A stretch of 64,000 nucleotides of DNA, taken from contig CAWGOF010000002.1 of NCBI GenBank assembly GCA_963824225.1, forward strand, positions 186,001 to 250,000. The letters run 5' to 3'. This DNA is from CAWGOF01 sp963824225. GTDB taxonomy: Bacteria > Acidobacteriota > Polarisedimenticolia > Polarisedimenticolales > Polarisedimenticolaceae. Below the pieces are notes generated by a model. The model was given only the letters and a program-made list of their open reading frames with translations, made no database searches and was not told where the DNA came from. Below, one piece after another: positions 47,790 to 56,662 of the stretch (positions are counted from its first letter, which is position 1; the number at the start of each line of letters is the position of its first letter). Position numbers and translations under genes: made by a program.

Positions 47790-49153
47790 GCCTCGCGCGC
47801 ACTGGGCACGTCGACGTCGATCGATACCGCGAACGGCGTCTGGCTCTCGGCCCGGGAGACCACCGCGATCGCCCGGTACGTCCGCGGCGCGAGGTCCGAG
47901 GCCGATCCGAGATCGACGAGCGGACCCTCGGCCGTGAGCGGCGTCCGCGTCTCGTACTCGACGACGCCGGTCCGTCGGACGACGCGACAGTCGACGATCC
48001 AGCCCGCACGATCGCTTCGGCCCCAGGACTCCGGCAGGCGCAGGGCCAGCCGAAACCCCGCCGCTCCGGTCGGCGCCGCTTCGAGCACCAGGCCGCCGCG
48101 CGGGAACAGCTCGGGCGCGGCGAGCGCCCCGGCGATCCGTGCGTCTCGGCGCTCGTCGTTCGATCGCGGGACGTAGGCCTCGGGATGCACGACTCGCGCC
48201 CCGGGGCGCGTGGTCCGGATCGTCAGTCGGCGCGGTCGATCCGGATCCTCCGCGCGCTCGTAGAACCCGAGCGTGTAGCGACACGCCAGATCGCGCTGTG
48301 CCCGGGCGTAGGCCAGCCCGAGATCGTTCGTGTTGCGGGTCAGCCGGCCGCCGGTCTCGACGGCCAGCCGGGCGAGCGTCGGCGGCCCACCCAGGTCCCC
48401 GTACCGGAAGCCCTTGGGGTCGCGCAGGCCTGCGGCGTCGATCGTGTACAGGACGACGCGCGCGCGCGCAGCCCGCGCCGCCACGTCCCGATGCGTGGCG
48501 TCGTGATGGAACCCATCGACGAGAAACGGCCCGGAGTACAGCAGCACGACCTTCGCGCCGGACCACATCTCGAGCACGTCGAGCAACGTTCCCAGCGAGC
48601 GGAAGAACCCCCGCTCGGTGAGCCGGGCGTACGCACCGTCGTAGAGCGTACGGTCGGTCTCCATCCGTCCGAGCGCGCGCAGCGCGTCGCCCGTGCCGCG
48701 TGCCGGCGGGGATTCGATGCGCAGACCGGGCGCGAACGCCGCGACCACGTGCTCGTCGTCGTCGCGCCCGAGCCGCTCGAGCGCCTCGCGCGCCACGGTG
48801 ATCACCTCGGTCGGGTGCTCGAGATGGGGATAGTCGAACACGTGGACGAACCGCGCGGGTCCGCCGGCGGACGGTCCGCCGACGGACGGCATCGGACCGC
48901 TTCCATTCCGCGGATCGGGCTGCGCACCCGCCGCGCAGCTCTCGTCGACCGATACGACCGGCACGGGCTCGCCGTCGACGAACAGCTCGAAATCGGTCGC
49001 GCCGAGGCCCGGAACGGTCCGATCCCGTGCGTCGAGAACCAGCAGGTCGACGAGCGCGTAACGGACTTCGACGCGCTCGACGCGTCCCACGTCGACTGGA
49101 CCGGTCTGCGCCGCAGCAAGCCCGGCCGCGAGCACGGCCGACGCCCGTCTCAG
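47762..49153 (-). CDS. Second VWFA-related-domain exported protein
   Basis: About 463 residues. The mature part opens RVEVRYALVDLLVLDARDRTVPGLGATDFEL, as in the larger VWA protein at 39011, and contains KVVLLYSGPFLVDG and RVVLYTIDAAGLRD. The start is uncertain: CTG 49153 overlaps the upstream stop (CTGA) and yields a proper signal peptide (LRRASAVLAAGLAAAQ), while GTG 49135 gives a truncated one. Function unknown. It is translationally coupled to the small ACT-like gene. Confidence 0.75.
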   Translation of the reverse strand: MRRASAVLAAGLAAAQTGPVDVGRVERVEVRYALVDLLVLDARDRTVPGLGATDFELFVDGEPVPVVSVDESCAAGAQPDPRNGSGPMPSVGGPSAGGPARFVHVFDYPHLEHPTEVITVAREALERLGRDDDEHVVAAFAPGLRIESPPARGTGDALRALGRMETDRTLYDGAYARLTERGFFRSLGTLLDVLEMWSGAKVVLLYSGPFLVDGFHHDATHRDVAARAARARVVLYTIDAAGLRDPKGFRYGDLGGPPTLARLAVETGGRLTRNTNDLGLAYARAQRDLACRYTLGFYERAEDPDRPRRLTIRTTRPGARVVHPEAYVPRSNDERRDARIAGALAAPELFPRGGLVLEAAPTGAAGFRLALRLPESWGRSDRAGWIVDCRVVRRTGVVEYETRTPLTAEGPLVDLGSASDLAPRTYRAIAVVSRAESQTPFAVSIDVDVPSAREAQPRGSDKP

Positions 49154-49563
49154 AAGCCGAGCGCCTCGGCGGCGCGGTCGAAATCCGCTGCCCCGACGTG
49201 CAGCAGCATGCCCCAGCGTCCGCCGCCCCCGGTGACCGCGTGGCACGCGACGACCGGAATCCCGCGGGTCGCGAGCTTGGCCAAGTTGTCCGCCACGGCG
49301 CCGACTCGGTCCCCGTCCTGGAACAGAAACGCGCGCTCCGGACCGCGGATCTCGAGCGAAATCCGCGCCGCGGCGCGGCGGAACATCTCCTCGTACTCGG
49401 GCACGAGCAACAGCTCGACCGGCCCGCCCGGCCGGGCGATGCACGACACCGCGAGGAAGCCGACCCCCGCCTCCTTGAACTGCATCAGCACGCGGAGCGA
49501 CTCGCCCGGTCGCTCGGACACCTCGGCCCGGTACGACTCGATCTTCAGCGTGGTGCTCGACAC
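49150..49563 (-). CDS. ACT-domain-like small protein
   Basis: A 137-residue protein with two betaalphabeta-betaalphabeta units of ACT type: LKIESYRAEVSERPGESLRVLMQF followed by GDRVGAVADNLAKLATRGIPVVAC. ACT domains usually bind amino acids or other small ligands and regulate partners. GTG 49563 follows GGGAGG with six bases; a TAGAAT promoter lies 39 bases upstream. It is the first gene of a pair with the VWA protein, a pairing with no obvious logic. Confidence 0.65.
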   Translation of the reverse strand: MSSTTLKIESYRAEVSERPGESLRVLMQFKEAGVGFLAVSCIARPGGPVELLLVPEYEEMFRRAAARISLEIRGPERAFLFQDGDRVGAVADNLAKLATRGIPVVACHAVTGGGGRWGMLLHVGAADFDRAAEALGF

Positions 49564-49599
49564 GTCGCGCCTCCCGTCCGGCCGGGGCGGCCGTCCCAA

Positions 49600-49629
49600 C
49601 CATTCTACGCATGGGTCTGGGTAGAATGG
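49600..49629. promoter_or_regulatory. Symmetric divergent promoter between ACT-like and CBS genes
   Basis: CCATTCTAC and GTAGAATGG form a perfect 9-bp inverted repeat with a 12-base spacer. Each arm contains TAGAAT reading outward (49607-49602 leftward, 49622-49627 rightward). The right one is six bases before GTG 49634. Each -35 position overlaps the opposite -10, so the two promoters probably exclude each other. Confidence 0.55.
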
Positions 49630-49633
49630 GGAC

Positions 49634-50110
49634 GTGCTCACGCTGCGCGAGATCCTGGCCGGGAGCCGTGTGCTCGAGCTGGGTCCCCTCCCCGCGCCCC
49701 GCCTGGCCCCCGGTGCGACGCTGCAGCAGGTGCTCCCGTTCCTCGCTCGATCGCGCCGCGGCGCGGTCGTGGCCGTCGACGGGACGAAGCCGGTCGGCAT
49801 CTTCACCGAGCGCGACGTTCTCGAGCGGCTTTCGGACGGTACGCTCGCCCGGCGCGCCCCGACCGCCTTGCGCGACGTCATGAGCACGCCGCCGTTGACG
49901 TCCCGGCGTCAGGCCACGCTGGCCGAGTCGATCGCCCGGATGGTCGAGAGCCGCGTGCGACACCTGGTCATCGTCGATCGGAACGGCGATCTACGCGGGT
50001 TGCTCACGACGAACGACCTCGTGCAGTTCCTGACCGACCGGTTTCCCGAGGAGACGCTCAACCTTCCCCCGCGTCTGCACCAGCAGTATCGCAGCCCGGA
50101 AGGAGCCTGA
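49634..50110 (+). CDS. CBS-domain pair protein
   Basis: A 158-residue protein made of two CBS domains: RRGAVVAVDGTKPVGIFTERDVLERL and VRHLVIVDRNGDLRGLLTTNDLVQFL. Tandem CBS modules bind adenosine nucleotides and signal energy or redox state. The GTG start directly follows a TAGAAT box, indicating a leaderless transcript. It is followed two bases later by another CBS protein, and the two may form a heteromer. Confidence 0.88.
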   Translation: MLTLREILAGSRVLELGPLPAPRLAPGATLQQVLPFLARSRRGAVVAVDGTKPVGIFTERDVLERLSDGTLARRAPTALRDVMSTPPLTSRRQATLAESIARMVESRVRHLVIVDRNGDLRGLLTTNDLVQFLTDRFPEETLNLPPRLHQQYRSPEGA

Positions 50111-50112
50111 GG

Positions 50113-50628
50113 GTGCACTGTCCGCAATGCGACCACGACAACATCGCCGGCGAGGACCTGTGCGCAAACTGCGGCCTCGACCTGGCGGGACTCGACGTTC
50201 ACGCGTGGGGGATGGACCCGGACGACCCGTTGCTCGCCGTTCCTGTGGCCCAACTGGGGTTGAAGACGCCGATCGTCGTGGCCCGTGACGCGAGCGTGTC
50301 GGACGCGATCGCTCGGATGCGGGAGCGTCACGAGGGCTGCGTGTTCGTCGTGCACGAGGACCGCCTGATCGGCGTCCTGACCGAGCGCGATCTGTGCACG
50401 CGAGTCGCCGTTCCGGGGCGCGACCCGGTGCTCACCCGCGTCGACGAGGTGATGACCGACCGGCCGGTGACGTTGCGTGCCGAGGATCCGCTGGCCTGGG
50501 CCCTGCACCGCATGGGCGTCGACGGGCACCGCCACCTGCCGGTGCTCGACGGAGAGCGCCTGGTGGGGTTCCTGTCGATGCGCTCGGTGCTGCGCGTCCT
50601 GCTCGACGGTCCGTCGGGCGTCACCTGA
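50113..50628 (+). CDS. Zinc-ribbon CBS-domain protein
   Basis: A 171-residue protein whose first 25 residues form a zinc ribbon (CPQCDHDN and CANCGLDL, two CxxC pairs), followed by two CBS domains (CVFVVHEDRLIGVLTERDLC and HRHLPVLDGERLVGFLSMRS). GTG 50113 follows AAGGAG, two bases after the upstream stop. The ribbon may bind nucleic acid or protein under nucleotide control. Its stop abuts the stop of the convergent ATP-grasp gene. Confidence 0.87.
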   Translation: MHCPQCDHDNIAGEDLCANCGLDLAGLDVHAWGMDPDDPLLAVPVAQLGLKTPIVVARDASVSDAIARMRERHEGCVFVVHEDRLIGVLTERDLCTRVAVPGRDPVLTRVDEVMTDRPVTLRAEDPLAWALHRMGVDGHRHLPVLDGERLVGFLSMRSVLRVLLDGPSGVT

Positions 50629-52995
50629 TCAGGGATGCGACAGGTCGGAGGACCGGTCGTCCTCGGTCTCGCCCGCCAGCACGAGGCACGGCACGACCCG
50701 ATCGTCGGACGAAGCGGAGAGGACGAGCTCGGTCGAGACCCGGGCCAGGAACCCGGCGAGCGTTCCGCCGAACACGTATTCGCCGAGGTGCAGGTGTTGC
50801 GACACGGCGTGCAGGCCGGCTCCGTCGGGGACGACGAACGTCCGCTCCGGAGCCTCGACGCACTCCTGGATCACGTCGTAGCCGCCATAGCGCCGTGACA
50901 CCTCGTGCTCCCATTCGGCGGCGGCGAGCTCGACGCCCAGCACGACGTCCCGCCCCTCGGCGCCCTCGGCGGGCTTCAGCACGAACCGCTCCCGCTCGGC
51001 GAGCGCGAGCTCCCGCAGATCGCGCAGCCGTCCGCCGTGCAGCGTGAGGCCCGGACGGAAGATCCGAGTCCACGGGACGTGCGCGTCGATGAGCGCGCGC
51101 TCCTCCATCGTGAAGTGCCGGCGCCAGCGCTCGTGCGTCAGAACGGCGAACAGGCGTTTCGAGTGCGCCACGTCGGCCGGCCCGGACCCCACGACGACGA
51201 CCCGACCGTCGCGCGCCGCGTCGAGGAACGGCCGGAGCACGTCCGGATGGCGCACGATGTCGACCGTCGTCAGCCGGCGGTACACAAGGTCGATCGCCCG
51301 TCCGCGTGCGGATAGCCGAACGCCGTCGTAGGTCAGCTCCTTCGGATCGACGACCGCGACGTCGAGCCCGTCGGCCCCGAGCGCCTGACCCAGTTGCACG
51401 AGCTCGTGACGCGTGGGCAGTCCGTCCCAATCGACGATCGCGACGTGCGTGGGTCGCTCGGCCAGACCGCGCGCATCCGCGGCCTGGCGCCAGCAGTCGA
51501 GCAGCGTATCGACGAGCGGCCGCACGAGCGGCAGCGCCTGGAGCCGGTGGCGCGCCACGACCGGCCGCGTCTCGTCGAGCCCGAGGAACAGCGGCCCGAT
51601 GCGGTCGGCCAGCACGATCGCCGCCGTCCCGTTCGTGTTGAGCTCGAGGAACCGCACGCGCTTTCCGTTCCAGTACGAGTCGAAGCGGCCGATCGGCACG
51701 AGCGGCCGGTAGGCCGGCTCGCCCAGAGCGTGCTGTTCGAGATGCGCCGGAAAGCCGAAGTACGCGCGGACCTCCGGGTCCCGGCGATACAGCTCGACGA
51801 CCTTTTCGGCCGTGCCGAGCAGCCGCTCGGTGACCCACCGCAGATACGCTTCGTCCTCGGCAGAGAGCGCGAGCGGAGCGATGCCGACGTCGTGGGGCTC
51901 GCCTGCGTACTCGAGCCGTTCGCGGGCCACGGCGGCCTCGAGCGAGCGCTGGGCCTCGCGCGCCGCGCCGGGCCGCGCGGTCAAGAGCCCGGCGAGGTCC
52001 GAGTTGAATCGGCGCACGCCGTCGGCGAGGAGATCGTCCCGCGTGGCGTCGAGCGCCGATTTTGCGTCCGCAAGCGCGGCCGTCCGATCGGGACGGCCCC
52101 GGTCGCCCGGTGCGGGTCCAACGAACTCGTGCACGAACGGCTCGAGGAACTGCGCCAGGATCTCGGTGCACGGCGTGCGCAGCAGGCGAGCGGCGGGCTC
52201 GCGGGCCAGGACGTACCGGCCGAAATGCAGGCCGAAGTAGTAGTCGCAGCAGTCGGGCGAGTCGGGGGTCACCGAGCCGCGGGCGTAGAACGTGTCGTAG
52301 TCCTCGGCGTCGGCCAGCGCCCGGCGCATACGGTCGGCGATCTCGCGGCGGTGGCCGTCGCACCACGCGTGGTCTTCCGGCGCGAAATAGATGTAGCGCC
52401 ATTCGGGTTTGCCCGGATACGCGATCTCGGACACCGCGGTGGCCAGCGCCTCGCTCACCAGGTGCTCGCGGAACGGGTGGCGCTCGACGAAGTCGTCGTG
52501 CGTCATCGCCGGCCAGCCGTCGTAATCCGCGAGCACTTCGAGCGTCGGGTCGCGCACCGCGTGGGTCAGCTCGTGGGCCAGGATCAGCTCGAGGTGATCG
52601 GCGTGCTGCAGGTTGCTCGCATGGTCGAGGCCGATGAAGATCGTGTTGCGGCCTTCGTCGAACCGGCTGTACCCCTCGGGCCGCCGCAGACCCGCGAGCA
52701 GGACGACGTCGCAGTCCGGCGCGACGCCGGCCACCGTGGCGACCCGCGCCACGGCACCGCGAGCGCGTTCGGTCGGGTCGCCCCCACCGATGCGGCGCAG
52801 CACCGCGCGGGCATCGGCGAGCGTGTGCCCGGTCCCGGTCCCCGACCACAGTCGGACCATGTCCGACAGGAGCGGGGCCAGAGGTCCGTCGGCCTGGCCA
52901 TCGAGCCACGCGCGGAACCGGCGCTTGAAATCGACGTTCGACCGCGCGGACCGCACGAGCGCTTCGAACTCGGGGAGCAGACAGACGATCTGCAC
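50629..52995 (-). CDS. HExxH metallopeptidase-like / ATP-grasp fusion protein
   Basis: A 788-residue protein of two apparent enzymes. The N-terminal part contains LILAHELTHAV (HELTH 141-145), and SEALAT near residue 182 offers a third zinc ligand, as in DUF2268-like gluzincins. From ~residue 380 there is an ATP-grasp ligase: RFLELNTNGTAAIVLADRIG, VAIVDWDGL, FVLKPAEGAEGRDVVLG and VIQECVEAPERTF, similar to the circularly permuted or glutathionylspermidine-synthase-like group. GTG 52995 follows GGGAG and is 13 bases after gnd. A combined ligase and hydrolase recalls bifunctional amidase/synthetases, but the substrate is unknown. Confidence 0.72.
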   Translation of the reverse strand: MQIVCLLPEFEALVRSARSNVDFKRRFRAWLDGQADGPLAPLLSDMVRLWSGTGTGHTLADARAVLRRIGGGDPTERARGAVARVATVAGVAPDCDVVLLAGLRRPEGYSRFDEGRNTIFIGLDHASNLQHADHLELILAHELTHAVRDPTLEVLADYDGWPAMTHDDFVERHPFREHLVSEALATAVSEIAYPGKPEWRYIYFAPEDHAWCDGHRREIADRMRRALADAEDYDTFYARGSVTPDSPDCCDYYFGLHFGRYVLAREPAARLLRTPCTEILAQFLEPFVHEFVGPAPGDRGRPDRTAALADAKSALDATRDDLLADGVRRFNSDLAGLLTARPGAAREAQRSLEAAVARERLEYAGEPHDVGIAPLALSAEDEAYLRWVTERLLGTAEKVVELYRRDPEVRAYFGFPAHLEQHALGEPAYRPLVPIGRFDSYWNGKRVRFLELNTNGTAAIVLADRIGPLFLGLDETRPVVARHRLQALPLVRPLVDTLLDCWRQAADARGLAERPTHVAIVDWDGLPTRHELVQLGQALGADGLDVAVVDPKELTYDGVRLSARGRAIDLVYRRLTTVDIVRHPDVLRPFLDAARDGRVVVVGSGPADVAHSKRLFAVLTHERWRRHFTMEERALIDAHVPWTRIFRPGLTLHGGRLRDLRELALAERERFVLKPAEGAEGRDVVLGVELAAAEWEHEVSRRYGGYDVIQECVEAPERTFVVPDGAGLHAVSQHLHLGEYVFGGTLAGFLARVSTELVLSASSDDRVVPCLVLAGETEDDRSSDLSHP

Positions 52996-53008
52996 GACGC
53001 TCCCGGCG

Positions 53009-54028
<1,020 letters not shown>

Positions 54029-54072
54029 GACGACGCTCCTGCGCTCGACGGTGTCCGTGCCGATCGCCCCGC

Positions 54073-54087
54073 AATCTACGCTAGACT
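54073..54087. promoter_or_regulatory. Back-to-back -10 elements of gnd and ppk2
   Basis: Leftward TAGATT (54078-54073) for gnd and rightward TAGACT (54082-54087) for ppk2 are only three bases apart and share the near-palindrome TCTACGCTAGA. Both genes would be driven from one compact site. Confidence 0.5.
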
Positions 54088-54090
54088 GCG

Positions 54091-54113
54091 CGGCGCGCGC
54101 AAGGCGCGCGCCG
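54091..54113 (+). promoter_or_regulatory. GC hairpin in the ppk2 leader
   Basis: CGGCGCGCGC-AAG-GCGCGCGCCG: a perfect 10-bp stem with a 3-base loop. It starts just after the -10 element and its last base is the first G of the GGAGAG ribosome site, so it could limit ppk2 translation or mark an early pause. Confidence 0.55.
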
Positions 54114-54122
54114 GAGAGCGTC

Positions 54123-55037
54123 GTGGTCGGTCGAACGGCCCTCGATCGCATCGTCGAACGGGCCCGCGAGCTCTCCCGGCCGTATCGGGTGGTCGACGGC
54201 CGCGCGTTCCGACTGCGCGACGTCGATCCGGGTGACACGGGCGGTATGCGCTCGGCGGATAAGCCGAGGGCGCGGGACACGCTCGAGAGCGGGATCCGCG
54301 CGCTGGCCGAGCTCCAGGACCGCCTGTACGCGCAGGATCAGTGGGCCGTGCTCCTCGTGTTCCAGGCGCTCGACGCGGCGGGCAAGGACGGTGCGATCAA
54401 GCACGTGATGTCCGGCGTCAACCCGCAGGGCTGCCAGGTGTTCTCGTTCAAGACCCCGAGCGCCGAGGAGCTGGACCACGATTTCCTGTGGCGCTCGACG
54501 AAGGCGCTTCCCGAGCGCGGCCGGATCGGCATCTTCAACCGCTCGTACTACGAGGAGGTGCTGGTCGTCCGCGTGCATCCCGAGCTGTTGGCGCGGCAGA
54601 AGCTGCCCCGGCGCTGCATCGGCGACGACGTGTGGAAACAGCGCTTCCGATCGATCCGCGGGTTCGAGCGGCACCTCGATCGCAACGGGACCGTCGTGCG
54701 CAAGTTCTTCCTGCACGTCTCGCGCGACGAGCAGCGCCGGCGGTTCCTCGGGCGACTCGACGATCCAGGCAAGCGCTGGAAGTTCTCGGCGGCCGACCTG
54801 GCCGAGCGCGAGCACTGGGACGAGTACCAGGAAGCGTACGCCGCGGTGATCCGACACACGGCCACGAAGCACGCGCCGTGGTACGTCGTTCCGGCCGACG
54901 CCAAGTGGTACACGCGGCTCGTCGTCGGGGCGGCGATCATCGACGCCCTGGCGTCCCTCGACCTGCGGTACCCGGAGGTCGATCCGAGCCGCACGGCCGA
55001 GCTGGCCGCGGCGCGCCGCGCGCTCGAGCGCGCGTGA
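54123..55037 (+). CDS. ppk2: Polyphosphate kinase 2 family protein
   Basis: A 304-residue PPK2, transferring phosphate between polyphosphate and nucleotides. Walker A is VFQALDAAGKDGAIKHVM; other motifs are SFKTPSAEELDHDFLWR, GRIGIFNRSYYEEVLVVRVHPELL and FFLHVSRDEQRRRF. Residues in APWYVVPADAKWYTRLVV fit the PPK2 lid. It is of the single-domain type that prefers ADP or AMP. GTG 54123 follows GGAGAG; a GC hairpin precedes it. Its neighbours gnd and eda are in sugar-acid catabolism. Confidence 0.94.
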   Translation: MVGRTALDRIVERARELSRPYRVVDGRAFRLRDVDPGDTGGMRSADKPRARDTLESGIRALAELQDRLYAQDQWAVLLVFQALDAAGKDGAIKHVMSGVNPQGCQVFSFKTPSAEELDHDFLWRSTKALPERGRIGIFNRSYYEEVLVVRVHPELLARQKLPRRCIGDDVWKQRFRSIRGFERHLDRNGTVVRKFFLHVSRDEQRRRFLGRLDDPGKRWKFSAADLAEREHWDEYQEAYAAVIRHTATKHAPWYVVPADAKWYTRLVVGAAIIDALASLDLRYPEVDPSRTAELAAARRALERA

Positions 55038-55051
55038 CGCGTCGTGCGGGG

Positions 55052-55057
55052 TAGAAT
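55052..55057 (+). promoter_or_regulatory. -10 element (TAGAAT) of leaderless eda
   Basis: TAGAAT is followed by six bases and the GTG start of eda, in the 26-bp gap after ppk2. Same arrangement as at 49622-49634. Confidence 0.5.
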
Positions 55058-55063
55058 CGCGGC

Positions 55064-55690
55064 GTGCGTGTGGAAGCGTTCGTCGAGCGGCTGGGCCGGC
55101 TGAAGGCGTCGGCGATTCTGCGTACGCCGATCGCCGACGCCGCGGCACCGGCGATGGACGCGGCGATCCGCGGCGGCTTCCGCATCGTCGAGTTCACGCT
55201 GAACACGCCCGGGGCGCTCGAGCGGATCGCCGAGTTCTCGCGGCGCGACGACGTCGCCGTCGGCGCGGGCACCGTGCTGACGGTCGACGCGGCGCGCGCC
55301 GCCGTGCGGGCCGGCGCGACGTTCCTCGTCTCGCCGGTCGTCGATCCCGAGGTGATCGAGGAGGCGGCGACGCTCGGCGTGTGCGCGATCCCCGGGTGCC
55401 AGACGCCGACCGAGATGCTCCGAGCCCATCGCGCGGGAGCGCCCCTGCAGAAGCTGTTCCCCGCGCCCGCGTCCGGCCCGGACTGGGTCCGCGCGACGCT
55501 CGCGCCCCTGCCGTTCCTGCGCATCGTGCCGACGAACGGCGTCACGGCCGACAACGCGCAGGCGTTCCTCGACGCCGGGTGCTTCGCCGTCGGCTTCGTC
55601 GGATCGTTGTTCGATCCGGTCGACCTCGCGGAGCAAAGGTTCGAGCGCATCGCCGACCGCGCACGCGCGCTCCTCGCCCGCATCGGCTGA
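55064..55690 (+). CDS. eda: KDPG/KHG aldolase
   Basis: A 208-residue class I aldolase that cleaves 2-keto-3-deoxy-6-phosphogluconate to pyruvate and glyceraldehyde 3-phosphate. The catalytic Glu is in GGFRIVEFTLNTPGAL and the Schiff-base Lys in QKLFPAPASGP; GAGTVLTVDAA and IPGCQTPTEML complete the barrel. A dehydratase partner (edd) is not in the window, so the route may be complete elsewhere or serve hydroxyketoglutarate. GTG start without ribosome site, behind a TAGAAT box. Confidence 0.93.
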   Translation: MRVEAFVERLGRLKASAILRTPIADAAAPAMDAAIRGGFRIVEFTLNTPGALERIAEFSRRDDVAVGAGTVLTVDAARAAVRAGATFLVSPVVDPEVIEEAATLGVCAIPGCQTPTEMLRAHRAGAPLQKLFPAPASGPDWVRATLAPLPFLRIVPTNGVTADNAQAFLDAGCFAVGFVGSLFDPVDLAEQRFERIADRARALLARIG

Positions 55691-55695
55691 TCGAC

Positions 55696-56061
55696 CTACG
55701 GCTGGACCCCGACGATCGGATAGCGGTAGTACACGCCGTCCCACGCCTTGACCGCGCCGAAGATCGGCAACGCCAGCGCGACGATCCCGAGCGCGATCCA
55801 GAACAGGATCACCACCGGGATCAGAAGGATCGTGATCCACAGGATCGCGGTCACGCCGATCAGCACCCACACGACGACGTTGAGCAGCACCGCCTGCTTG
55901 GCGATGCTCGACACGATCGGCGAATCGCTCTTGGCGATCCACAGCAGGAGCGGAACGAGCACACCGCCGAGCGGCACGATGTAGCCCGCGAGCCCCGAAA
56001 GATGGGTCAGCGCCGCGAGCGTGCGCTCCTCGGGCGCGATCGAGATCGACGATGCGGTCAT
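55696..56061 (-). CDS. DUF4870-family membrane protein
   Basis: A 121-residue protein with three membrane helices and the family opening ERTLAALTHLSGLAGYIVPLGGVLVPLLLWI. DUF4870 proteins resemble Tic20 and have no settled role. ATG 56061 follows GGGGGAAG. Its stop lies five bases from the eda stop. Confidence 0.85.
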   Translation of the reverse strand: MTASSISIAPEERTLAALTHLSGLAGYIVPLGGVLVPLLLWIAKSDSPIVSSIAKQAVLLNVVVWVLIGVTAILWITILLIPVVILFWIALGIVALALPIFGAVKAWDGVYYRYPIVGVQP

Positions 56062-56101
56062 CTTCTTCCCCCTCCCGGGGCCAGCATACAGCGTCGAGCG
56101 C

Positions 56102-56107
56102 TAGAAT
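56102..56107 (+). promoter_or_regulatory. -10 element (TAGAAT) of the phosphatase-like gene
   Basis: TAGAAT lies 24 bases before ATG 56132, leaving a short leader with GGAAGGGGG as ribosome site. Confidence 0.45.
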
Positions 56108-56131
56108 CGTCGAGCACGGAAGGGGGTCGTC

Positions 56132-56662
56132 ATGCGCCGTCCGTGGATCTCGATCGCCCACGTCCTTTTCGTCCTCGGATCGACACTCGCCACGGCCCAG
56201 AGTGCGTCGAATGGACCCGCGATCCCCAACGCTCGCGCCGCCCTTCCCGGCGTGTGGAGCGGCGGCCAGCCGTCCGAACCGCAGATCGCGGAGGCGGCGT
56301 CGGCGGGCTTCAAGACGGTCATCAACCTGCGCGCTCCGACCGAGCCGGGCTACGCCTGGGAGCAGGCGGCGGTCGAGCGCAGCGGCATGCTCTACGTGCA
56401 CATCCCCGTCGACGGCGCCACCGGGCTGACGCGCGAGAACGTCGAGCGGCTCGACGCGGCCCTGCGCGCGGCGAGCGCGCGCGGTGCCGTGCTGCTGCAC
56501 TGCGCGAGCGGTAACCGGATCGGCGCGATGCTCGCGCTCCGCGAGGCGTGGGTCCGCGGCGCGGCCCCGGCGCAGGCCCTCGATGTCGGACGGGCCGCCG
56601 GACTGACGAAGCTCGAGCCCGCGGTCCGCGAGCTCCTGGGTCTGCCGGCAGACACGCCCTGA
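56132..56662 (+). CDS. Exported dual-specificity phosphatase-like (BLH family) protein
   Basis: A 176-residue protein with a signal peptide (ISIAHVLFVLGSTLATAQ) and a compact cysteine phosphatase fold: PGVWSGGQPSEPQIAEAA, FKTVINLRAPTE, and the P-loop LHCASGNRIGAM, which fits C-x5-R. The family (beta-lactamase hydrolase-like) includes sulfide-linked and phosphatase-like proteins. Export to the periplasm is less common. It overlaps the NmrA-like gene by one base (TGATG). Confidence 0.85.
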   Translation: MRRPWISIAHVLFVLGSTLATAQSASNGPAIPNARAALPGVWSGGQPSEPQIAEAASAGFKTVINLRAPTEPGYAWEQAAVERSGMLYVHIPVDGATGLTRENVERLDAALRAASARGAVLLHCASGNRIGAMLALREAWVRGAAPAQALDVGRAAGLTKLEPAVRELLGLPADTP

